A DNA stretch of 64,000 nt from contig CM068547.1 in the NCBI GenBank assembly GCA_035048495.1, positions 27,287,913-27,351,912 on the forward strand, read 5' to 3'. The stretch comes from Euptelea pleiosperma. Its lineage: Eukaryota > Streptophyta > Magnoliopsida > Ranunculales > Eupteleaceae. A program made the position numbers and the translations under genes. A model generated the notes under the pieces. It was not told the DNA's origin. It did not search any database and saw nothing but the letters and a program-made list of their open reading frames with translations. Shown here one piece after another: positions 36,701 to 48,700 of this stretch (its first letter is position 1; each line of letters opens with the position of its first letter).

Positions 36701-39700
36701 CAAAAACAAACTGATTTTAACTTTTAGATGAGATTTGTGCAACATGACATGGAAATGTCTTACCCATCATTCCACCTCCAGCAGCATTCCCATATGACTC
36801 ACTAGGGCCCTCACTTCCACTTCCTAACTCACAAGGAAGATCAGCATCACCATATTTTTTGCCTCCTTCACTTATTCTCCCTTTGAAAAAACCTGAGCCC
36901 CCTCTCCCCCCATGTCCAGCACCACCTCCTGCTCCATTTGAATAATTTCCTTTACCAATACCTTCTTTACAACCTGAAAAAGAGTTTCCAATAAGACCGA
37001 TGCTCATAAATTTAGAACAATTTAAACTCATAGATATGATGAAAACTTTACCAGATGAATGTTGAACCTAATAACAAAAGAAAACAAGAGCAAAGGAACA
37101 AAATAGTAGAAACTGGAAAGAGCTCTAATGTGAAAATGGGCTATTTCTTTTTAACAAACTCAAAATTTAGAAGACTGAAATACCTAATTCTGATGTACTT
37201 ATCATGCCATCTGAGTCGACAATGACAGTCCTTGCCCGGATGTGAAGAATACTTCCCTTGATAAGGCCATTAACTGTAAGGTCCTCAACTCGACAAATCT
37301 GCCAAAATATTAAACCCTAATAGGCATAAGGTTGCATGATAAATAAAATACATGCAATTCAATACAGAAAAAATATCTGGATTAAATGAGCAGTGTGTGA
37401 CCTCCACTAGAAGCCTGAATGAGGGGGGATTATGTTCTTACTACGTCTTGACGTGAAAAGAAGCTTCATTAACATAGTTTTCGAAACACTCAATTTCGGT
37501 AACAGGCTATACTGAAATCGAAACTCAAAGAATTCTAAAATTGCGGCCCATTATTCAATATTAATTGAAAAACAGATAATTAAGTGTGACTTGAGACGCT
37601 CTGTCCATTAATAAAGGCATAAAATAAGGTTTTCTTATCTTAAGGAGATTATAGAGAGAGAAAGAGGTAAGATTTTGTTTTCTATAAATAAGGGATATTA
37701 ATCTCACCATTAGTAACTTTTCTTGGATTTCACCGAAATTTTGGTTCAGCTTTGTACTCGGACCTAATTTTTCTTGGATTTCACATTTGAAACTTCAGGC
37801 GAAATTTTGGTTTCAAACTAGACTGAAACCTAGTCGAAATTTAAATTTAAATCCTTGACATGTAAGACTATAGACTATTTAAGATTTTAAATGGTAAGAA
37901 GATCAGCAAAAACCGTTTTTTTATGAGTTGAAGATTCCTAAGAGTAAATCCAAGATCCTAAGAGTTTTATATTCATCGTTATTTACTCAATCATAAATCT
38001 CAGACTTTACCCATAATTGCAGGAGCACAAGCTCAATCAAACATTACACAGCAGAGGAGCTTTGTGTTTACAAAGAATGCAATGCACTCAGAAATAGCTC
38101 ACAAATAATTCCTGGTAGGTTAGGTATAATGTCAGATTGTCAATTCTGAGTAGTGAGCATATTTGCAACTTGACTATGTCAAGGAAACATAACAGACCAT
38201 GTACTAAATGAGAGAAATAATTACTGGCTAGTGCGTAGCACACTGTATGCACTTTGGTTACAGCCACTAAGGCTCACTCTGAACAGTCACGAAGGTGAGT
38301 ATTCAGGCAAAGCATATGTTTTAGAGAATGGAGATACATGCTGCTATCTTTAAACAAGAAGACCCTCCCTGACAATGTTTGAACAGAAGAGAATATATCC
38401 TCAGCGCACAGATTCTTTTTTTCAACTCCAATTGAGAATACCTGTATCGTAATAAAGTCAGCATATGCACTATTGTGGTGATTAGACCTGTTGTATGAAA
38501 TGCCCTTCTGTAATCAGTGGCATTTTTTCATTCTAGTAGGAGTTAGATTCAGTTACAATAGAAGGGTCCTGACTGTGTTGGTCAGAAACCTAGCAATAAA
38601 ATTTTATGTATGACCCGCGAAGTAATAATTACTTCCCAACATTCTATTCTCTTCTTTTTCTTCTCTTAAGAGTTTGAACAAGATCTGACTCTTCACAAGT
38701 GTAAAGTTAGAGATGATGGAGAAGTAGAGAGAAGAAGAAGAGAAGATATGTGAGAAAATAGAGAGAGTCGAACTTAGCATGTTTGGCCTCATCATCTGTG
38801 TGCACATATATATATAGTAGATAACATAATGAAAAAAATACCATATTCCCCTAAGAACAAAATGCACTCTAACAATAAGTATAAATATGAAGACAGAAAT
38901 ACACTGAATTGTCCAGACATTATTATAGATAACAAATACAAAATATAATATTATTGTATCAACATACGACATTAAAAAATAAAAATAAAAACGCAAGATA
39001 CAACAGAAATAAACTAGCATGAACAAGTAGTTTGAAATACAATAATCTCTTACTTGAAGTGAAAAGGATAATGTATTATTCACATGGCAATCTTCCGGAG
39101 GAGATATCAAATCCATTGGGCACGTTTGACTTTCACAACGGGATTTAGTTGCCCTAAATAACACAATTGCCAATAATTAATTATTGAAAACATCTTTCGA
39201 TGATTACCATAAAATTATATATATTTTTCGACGCTACACGTAAATGTCTACAATCTGCACTCCCAAAATAAGAACCAAATTGCATACTCACAAATTTCTA
39301 CCAGTTTCATCATCCAGTGGAGCCTGAAGTAAGGAACCTGGACCAACCTGTCCAACATGAAAACAAGAGCTGAAACAGTTTCACTAAATAGAAAGAACCA
39401 AGCAGAAGTAGAGAAGTGAAAGAGACATCATCAATGACCAAAGATATCGGAAGTTTGTTTTAAGAAGAAGGCACCACAAGCAATTGCACAAATTCGATCA
39501 CAAGAAGTTCCAAATGGAGTGAACAGCTAAGAAGAAGAAAAAAAGCAACTTATCATCAGCTCTCCAAGTAACATGACCATATAGTCCAAGGAGACAAATG
39601 GCTCTTTCACATTATCCAGAAATAATAGAAGTATTAACAAGTCTCATATGTATTAACCCAAAGAACATGCTTAAAATGTAAGACGCCAATCATTGTGCAG

Positions 39701-42700
39701 GAGCAAGAGTGGAAGTATAGGAGAGGGAAAACATGGGGAGCTTGGGAGCACAAACACGGATACACACATACATACATAGTGTATTTTACGTTCGTTCAAA
39801 AGTTCGAAATCTCAACAACCTTGAGACTCAACCTTGGTTTTGGTCATCAACCGACAGAAGTTGACGTCTATAATATGTCCCTATGCAACAGGGCTGAAGA
39901 ATCCATGACCACCTATCCATTAATTGCAAGTTTTATAGTGGAAGTGGTCATCTATTTGTTATAATTGTGTGCCTTTTGGTCTATATGGGGTAGTATTGTC
40001 TTTTCTTTCCTTTTATTATGTTATGTAATTACTAAAGGGTATTTTGGGTATCCTGGGGTGTATGGGCCTACGGATGATCTCTAGGTGATCACTGGGGTGT
40101 ATGGGCCTATGGATCTGGGGAAGAGAAGAGAGCTCTGGCCGGAGCTTGATGATGTCCGGGGCAGGTGGCAGCACCCTTGGTGTGTGGGGGGAGATTTTAA
40201 TGTCATCCGCTTCTTAAGTGAGAAGAAAGGGGAGAGTAGGTTGACGAGTAGCATGAGGGACTTCGAAGCCTTTGTGGAAAGGAATGGCCTTCTAGACACC
40301 CTTGGTGTGTGGGGGGAGATTTTAATGTCATCCGCTTCTTAAGTGAGAAGAAAGGGGAGAGTAGGTTGACAAGTAGCATGAGGGGCTTCGAAGCCTTTGT
40401 GGAAAGGAATGGCCTTCTAGACCTCCCTTTTGAGGGATCCAACTTCACATGGACTAATAATCAAGAGAGGCCTTCTATGTCTAGCCTAGATAGGTTTCTA
40501 GTTTCGACGATTGGGAGACCATTTGCCCCGAGGTTGTTCAAGAAGTGTTGCCCAAGCCAGCGTCTGACCATAACACAGTCCTGCTTAGGTGTGGGAGTTT
40601 GTTTAGAAGGCCAGCCCCATTTAAGTTCGAGAACATGTGGTTGGAGTGTTATCAGATACGTAGAAATACGTATTTATCTTGTATAGGGGTAGTTCTGTAA
40701 ATACCTCTTATGAGGGGTATACTTGACCTTTTTATGTAACCCTTTACATAAATAAGATTTATGGAGTCATTGTGAATAAGCACAACAGACATCCTTTCTC
40801 GTCTCTATTCTCTCTTCTCTATTCTCGAAACCTAACCCTAACACCAATCCTCTAATTCAACTTGGTATCAAAGCCATTTATTACTGGTTTACATCGGGAA
40901 TACAACCGGAGGGAGATCGCCGGAGTTCTAGCGTCAGTTGACGTCATCATGCCGTAAGATGACGTCATCAGCCAATCGAAAAAAAAATTCGAGGTTTTTC
41001 GCAAAACTCTCCCCTTGGTAGATCTCGTTTTTCCTGTTTTTTAGTGATTTTTCTGGGATTTGTTGGAATTTTTTGTATGCTCGTAAGGCCTTTCTTCTCC
41101 GAAAAATATTTTTTAGGATTTTGTGAACCAGTCACAAATCTGATATTATGGGGGCTTCTTGCCTGAGTTTATTGCTTCGTTTTGGCTCCCTACTATTGTA
41201 GGAACCTATTGGATCCACCTATGCATCGATCCATCGGTGAACTTTTCTTCACCCTTCACTTACCGCCGGCGGCTTTTGGAGCATTCTTGGGCTACAATTT
41301 CACCCTAGCAGCTCGCCCTCCTTTCCCCTTGATTCAGTTGATTGTTGCTTTTTCTTGCATTTTACTCCTCATCTCACTGCCAATCCCTTGTTTGGGCGAT
41401 CGATTGGTGGTTTTTTGGCTTTTTGGGTGTTCTTTCTCAATCTCTAATGGCTTATATTGGCTCTATAGTGCATTAATCCATAGATTTGCTACTACCATGG
41501 CTCTTTGGGACTTATACGGATTTTTTCGGGCCCTCGGATTGATTTTTTAGTCTTCTCAAGCAATCGGGTTGATCGTCAACATTTCTATATAGCTGTTTTT
41601 TTTTGCCGAAATCCTCCATGGCAAATCCTCCACCTCCTGTGGTTCCTCCACCTTCCTTGGTTTCTCCATCTGGGTCAGAAGTGAGCACAGAAGTTCCCTC
41701 CAGTGGAGTTGGAGGCCCTATAGTGCAGCACTTAGCCTATGAGACCCAAGTTTGCAAATCACCTCAGTGAAGTTAGATGGCAAGAACTACTTACGCTAAG
41801 CTCAAGCTGCATGGTTGTTCATTGGGAGCCGTGGGAAACTTGGCCACACTACAGGAGATACGGTTGAGCCTCCCAGATCTGATCCCTCTTATCGACAGTG
41901 GCAGACAGATGATCTTACTGTCATGTCATGGCTCCTCAACTCAATGGAGCCTGATATCAGTGAGAGTTTCTTATTTATGCGCACAGCGCAAGAGATTTGG
42001 TCGATCATTGAGACGACATATTCGCAACAGCAGAACAATGGACGAGCATTTCAGCTGCAACAGACTATCTCCCACTTCCGGCAAGGGAAGAAGTCACTTT
42101 CTCAGTACTATACTGCTCTTCGTTCCTTATGACAGGAACTTAATCATTAATACTCCTACCAACCTCGCAATCCCATAGAGATTGCCCCCTTTCGTCGATA
42201 TATAGAGAAGGGCCGGACCTTTGATTTTCTTGCTGGCTTCAATCCTTCTTACGAGTTGGCTCGTGTTCAGATCTTGAGTCACAAGGTGGATCTTCCCTCT
42301 CTCAGTGAGGTGTACGCCTATCTTCAGAGTGAAGAGAGTAGGCGGATCTCTCTTCAGAGTGACCATCTCCTTCTAGAGCGATCAACGCTAGCTGCCTCTC
42401 TGCTTATCAGCCTCAGCAGTCACAGCAGCCTCAAAGAGGCCCATCTTATCAGACTCTTGCCTCAGCTCCATCCTATGCTCCGACTGGACATTCTTCTGGG
42501 AAGTCCTTGACTAGAGAGAGGCCCAAGTGTGATTTCTGCGACAAGTTAGGCCATGTGCGTGCCAAATGTTGGAAACTACATGGGCGCCCTAGCCAACCAG
42601 CCTCCTCCAGTGCTCATACAGCCAGTATGGATCCTTCTGCTCCTTCCCCAGGACAGTCTCTGGCGAGTCCTCTTCCTTCAGCTCCTCCAAGTGGTTTTTC

Positions 42701-45700
42701 AGCCACAGAGTATGCGGGCCTACGACGATTTCTTCAACAGCTCGATGGTCCTGCCACAACATCCACCTCTTTTGCCCAATCAGGTAACACTAGAACTGTC
42801 CGTCATGTGTCTCTCCCATCATCCAGCCCCACTTGGATCATTGATTCAGGGGCTTCGGAACACATGATGGGCTTGTCTTTTTTAATTTCCACTTATTCCA
42901 TCTGTTCTGGCCATGATAAGGTGAAGACAGCTGATGGCACCTTATCTTCTGTGCTTAGGAAAGGGAATATCCTTCCCACTCCTCAATTGCTTCTTTCATT
43001 TGTTTTACATGTTCCAAGATTTACTTCTAACCTACTTTCTGTTAGAGCTTTGACTGAAACCCTAAACTGCAGTGTCACTTTTTCCCCTACTTCTTATGTC
43101 TTTCAAGACTTAAAGACGAGGAGGACGATTGCCACTGGACATGAAGCTAATGGCCTCTACCTTCTGGATGGACACCTTCTTGAGCCCACAGCACTACAGT
43201 CTTCTGCTAGTAGTAGTAGTAGAAGGATAAATGTTGTTTCGAACTGGCATGCCCGTCTGGGGCATGTCTCTTTTCAGTATTTGAAACTTTTATTTCCTAG
43301 TTTGTTTACTTCTGTTTCTGTTTCTGCTTTACACTGTGAAACCTGTGAGCTCTCCAAGCATTGTAGATCAAATTATCCCTCCAAAGGTAATAGAAGTTCT
43401 ACTTGTTTTGACATTGTGCATTCTGATGTATGGGGACCTTCCCCAACTACTTCTATCTTTGGCTTCCGCTACTTCATTTCATTTGTTGATGAACATACTA
43501 GGTGCACACGGGTTTATCTCATGAAAACCAAAGATGAAGCTCATTCCATCTTTCAGGGTTTTCATAAGATGATCCAAACCCAGTATGGTATTTCCATGAA
43601 GGTTCTTTGTACTGACTAGGGCAGAGAATATATGTTTGTGGGTCTTCAACACTACCTTCTTGACCATGGGATTTGTCATCAAAATTCTTGCAACTACACC
43701 CCTCAACAGAATGGTGTAGCTGAAAGAAAAATGCGACATTTGACTGAGATAGCTAGATCTCTTTTGATTGGCTCTCATGTCCCCAAGACCTATTGGTCAA
43801 ATGCTGTGTTGACGGCTGTCTACTTGAGTAACAGAATACCCTCTCGTGTTCTCAATTTTAAATCTCCTTTTCAGGTTCTTTCTCCTGCTTCTCCCCTTTT
43901 CTTTGTTCCTCCTCGCATCTTTGGGTGTGTATGTTATGTACATATCATTGGTCCTCATCGCACCAAACTAGATCCCAAAGCACTCAAGTGCATCTTTCTC
44001 GGTTACTTCTCTACTCATAAAGGGTATAAGTGTTACCATCCATCCTCTGGGAAGAAAGTTTGTCTGCATGGATGTCACCTTCCGTGAGAAGCTTTCTTTT
44101 TTCTCCCCCACCTCTCTTCAGGGAGGAGAGTAGTAATGAAGAGAAGTGGAATGTTCCTCTTCCTGCTATATCCCTATCTCCTCCTCTAGAGTTTGAGAGG
44201 TCTCCACCCACTCATACTACTAGTGTGATTGATAGTGCTCCTGGAGCTCAGAAGGAGCTCAAAGTCTATAGCGGAAGGGCGAAACTCACAACTGATCCAG
44301 GACCAGTGGTTCCTTTAATGCAGGAGCATTATCACACTGGGCTCGAGTGGGGCAGCCTACGTATATGGGGCACACTCGGGGTGGGATGGCCTGTGTGAAA
44401 TGGGACCCACGAATGAGGGTTCGACCGAGGGCCTGGATCATGGGCTATGAGATAAAGGAATTTAATCTCACGCTACCAACAGTCGCGGCTTTTGGGGAGT
44501 ATTGGTTAAATGTCCTACATCATCCTTCCTCGGATCCAAGTAATCCTCCATCTCTCCATATACCTGTCATTCCCTTGTCTACTGATGATACTGATCTTCC
44601 TATTGCTCTTAGAAAAGGCATCGGAAGTTGTACTCAACATCTTTGAGCAACTTTGTTTCCTACGACACCTTGTCACCTTCATACAGAGCCTTTATCACAT
44701 CAGTTTCCACCATTCACACTCCTTCCGTGGCAGAAGGGTTAACACACCCTAGATGGAAAGCTACTATGGTAGAAGAAATGAAGGCGCTCGATAAAAACAA
44801 AACATGGGAGCTTGTTGACTTGCCAAGGAGCAAGAAGCCGGTTGGATGCAGATGGGTGTTCACAGTGAAGTACATGGCCAAACTGGTAGCCGAAGGGTAC
44901 ACTCAGACCTACAGGATTGACTATGTGGACACCTTTGCACCTGTGGCAAAGATGAACTCCATCAGAGTTTTGTTGGCTGTAGTAGCAAACCAAGCATGGC
45001 CTTTGCATCAGCTGGATGTGAAGAATGCGTTCCTTCATGGTGATCTGCATGAAGAGGTCTATATGGTACCACCTCCAAGGTTCACTCCCCCAGGGGACAA
45101 CAGCAAGGTGTGTCGACTGAGGAAAGCCCTCTATGGGCTTAAGCAATCTCCTAGAGCTTGGTTTGGGAGGTTCACGGTAGCAGTGAAGAAGCTGGGATAT
45201 ACTCAAAGCCAAGCCGATCACACCTTATTTGTGAAGCATTTAGGGAAGAGCACTACGACCCTAATCGTCTATGTTGACGACATCATTATGACAGAAAATG
45301 ATGCAGAGGAGGTGATTAAGCTAAAGAATCATCTAGCAAGGGAGTTTGAGACCAAAGATCTGGGGCCTCTCAAGTACTTCCTTAGCATAGAGGTTGTAAG
45401 ATCCAGCCAAGAGATCTTCATCTCACAAAGGAAGTATGTCCTAGATCTATTGAAGGACTCAGGCAAGCTGGGACCTAAGCAGTGGAGACCCCCATAGAGC
45501 AGAACCACTAACTGGCCGACTCGAGTATTACGCCATTACAGGACGTGGGGAGCTTTCAGAAACTGGTTAGGAGATTAATCTATCTCTACTTAACCCGCCC
45601 AGATATTGCCTATGCAGTCAATGTTATCAGTCAGTATATGCATTCTCCTAGGGAGATTCACTTAGAGTCAGCACACAGGATATTGAGATATCTCAAGTCT

Positions 45701-48700
45701 GCTCCTGGCTGTGGTCTCTTCTTTCAGAAGAATAGTCACATGAGAGTAGAGTCATACACTGATGCAGACTGGGCCGGCGCCAAGGATGATAGGAGATCTA
45801 CATTAGGTTGTTGTACCTTTGTGGGAGACAATCTGGTTACCTGGAGGAATAAGAAACAACCAGTAGTTACCAGATCCAGTGCAGAGGCCGAATTTAGGGC
45901 AATGGCCCATGGCTTGTGTGAGATACTTTGGCTGAAGATGTTGGTGGCTGAACTTGGCTTTCCAGTGTTAGGACCCATGAGCTTATACTGTGACAACAAG
46001 GCGGCTATCAGCATTGCTCACAATCAGGTGCAACATGATCGAGCCAAGCACATTGAAGTGGATCGCCACTTCATTCGAGAGAAGATTGTATCTAGGGAGG
46101 TTTGTACCCCCTTTGTGAAGACAGATGAGCAAGTAACAGATGTCTTCACCAAAGGAGTACCCAGTTGGCAACTTCATAGATGTTTATGCAAGTTAGGCAT
46201 GAAAGATATCTATGCGCCAACTTGAGGGGGAGTGTTATCAGATATGTAGAAATACGTATTTATCGTGTATAGGGGCAGTTCTATAAATACCTCTTATGAG
46301 GGGTATACTTGTCCTTTTTATGTAACCCTTTCATAAATAAGATTTATGGAGTCATTGTGAATAAGCACAACAGACATCATTTCTCTTCTCTATTCTCGAA
46401 ACCTAACCCTAACACCAATCCTCTAATTCAACTTGGAGGACCCCAAGTTTCATGGATTAGTGGCTGGTTGGTGGGAATCTTTTCAATTCGATGGAAAGGC
46501 GGGAGCTATTTTTGGGAAGAAGTTGAAGGCCTTGGAAGGCAACTTAACGACCTGGAACAAGGAGGTTTTCGGACGGGCGGATGATAAAATGAAGGGTTGC
46601 TTGAGGAGATCAAACTCATAGATGGTAGAGAGGAGACTGACAGGTAGTCTGAGGCGGAGGGGAAGAGGATAGTAGAAGCAAAGAAGGAGTATCTTGAGTG
46701 GGCTCGCCTAGAGAAGATCAGTTGGAAGCAGAAGGCAAAGGTGAGATGGTTGAAGGAAGGGGACAGGAACTTGAAGTTCTTCCACCTCGTAGCCAGCGCC
46801 AAGAGGAGGACGTACTATATATCCAACCTACGGGTGGAGGGGTCGGTGATTTCAGAGGAGGAAAAGATTAGGGAGAAGATTGTTCAGTATTATTCGAGCC
46901 TGTATTCGGAACCCTGTACCTTTAGACCCAAGGTGGATGGCCTTCAATTTGATAGGATTGATCAGGAGTAGAGAGTCTAGTTGGAGAGGCCTTTTGAGGA
47001 AACAAAGATTGTTAGAGTCATTGGGGATCTTGGGGGGGACCGAGCCCCAAGGCCATATGGTTCCTCCTTGGCATTTTTCAAGAGGTGCTGGGCCATTATT
47101 AGAAGGGACTTCATGAAAGTGGTTCAGGAGTTTGAAGAAGGGGCTGTCTTGGATAGGTGTACAAATAGCAACTTTATCACTCTCATCCCCAAGAAGGCAG
47201 GAGCGGAGTCTATGTCCAATTATCGCCCGATTAGCCTAGTGGGGAGCACCTGCAAGATTATCGTTAAGGCTTTGGCGAACAGGATGAAGGAGGTGATGGG
47301 GTCGATCATTTCCCCTTCACAATGAGCTTTCATTAAAGGAAGGTAAATATTAGACAGTGTGTTAATCGCTAAGGAATGTATTGATTCCAAACAGAGAGAG
47401 GCGAAGGAGGGCATTGTATGCAAAATTGACATGGAGAAGGCTTACGACTATGTAAGCTAGAAGTTTCTTTATTATCTGCTAGATAGAATGGGGTTTGGAT
47501 GGAGGTGGAGAAAGTGGATCCGGGTTTGTATCTCATCGGCGTCTTTCTCGGTTCTGGTGAATGGGGTCCCGGTAGGTTACTTCACAAGCTCGAGGGGGTT
47601 GAGACAAGGTGACCCCATTTCCCCTTTTCTGTTCATTGTAGTAGTTAATGTTCTAAGTAGAATGATAAAAAGAGCTGAGGAAAGGGGCTTGATTGAAGGC
47701 TTCAGTTAGAGTTGCCGAGGTCCGGAGATAACCCATTTACAGTTTGCCGACGACACGATTATTTTCTCCCAAGCCTCACATCGTCAGCTGACGTACATTC
47801 GATGTGTTCTGAGATGTTTTGAGGCGGTGTCTAGATTGAGAATAAATCTGGCTAAGAGCGAGGTGTTCGGGGTAGGAGAGCTGACCGGGATGAGGAACTT
47901 GGCCAAGAGCCCAAGGTGTGAGGTAGGAAGTTTCCCTACTACTTATCTTGGCCTTCGTTGGGGGCTAAGTATAAGGCCAAGCACATATGGGATCCGGTAG
48001 TGGAAAGAGTTGGGCAACGGTTAGCAGGTTGGAAGAGGAGACACCTCTCTAAAGGGGGAAGAATGACACTCATAAAGAGCACCCTCTCCAATATGCCGAT
48101 TTACTACCTATCCCTGTTTTCTATTCCGGTTGGAGTGGCCAAGGACCTTGAGAAGATTATGAGAGATTTCTTGTGGCAAGGGAAGAGGGACACTCATAGG
48201 TTTCACCTAGTGGAGTAGGCTAGAATTTGCAAGCCAAAGGAGGAGGGAGGCTTGGGCTTCCGGTCCATTAAAGAGATAAACATCACCCTCTTGGGGAAAT
48301 GGTTATGGAGATTCGGTGAAGAGGAGGGAAGTTTATGGCAGTCGGTTATTGATGGCAAGTATGGCAAGCCTATGGAAGGGTATTCGGGGAATGAGGTGAC
48401 ATAGTCGTACGGGTGCAGTCTTTGGAAGGGTATTATGAAGACCCTAGATCTTTTCAAAGAAGGTATCCAATTCATAGTGTGGAAAGGGGATAAGATCAGA
48501 TTCTGGGAGGACAGGTGGTGCGGCAATGTTACCTTGAAAGAAGCTTTCCATCATTATATCTTATTTCTGACCTCAGAGGAGCCAAGATTCAGGAGTGTGT
48601 TGTGGTCTCTGAAGGAGAAGCAACGTGGAATTTAGGTCTAAGGAGAAGGTTGAATGACTGGGAGGTAGACATCATGGGAAGCCTCTTGTGCAGGATCGGG

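Larger units (their letters stand above)
40647..46433 (+). mobile_element. E4: Copia retrotransposon, same family as E1 and E2
   Basis: The LTRs are 40647-40862 (216 bp) and 46233-46433 (201 bp). The right one lacks about 14 bp of CT-rich sequence and differs at several further positions. TGGAG is duplicated at 40642-40646 and 46434-46438. The primer site is TGGTATCAAAGCC at 40863, and the purine tract TTGAGGGGGAG precedes the right LTR. It is inserted in the LINE and itself contains a 207-bp solo LTR at 44316-44522. The coding region is more decayed than in E2. Confidence 0.94.

Noticed and set aside
38604..39053. A long minus-strand open frame continuing the exon at 39054
   Set aside because: It runs past a good GTAAGA donor into AT-rich sequence. 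The next family motif (ICRVEDL) is found in phase at 37298.
41182..41550. A 122-residue hydrophobic open frame between the E4 primer site and gag
   Set aside because: The same part of E2 and E1 does not keep this frame, so it is probably chance in a T-rich leader.
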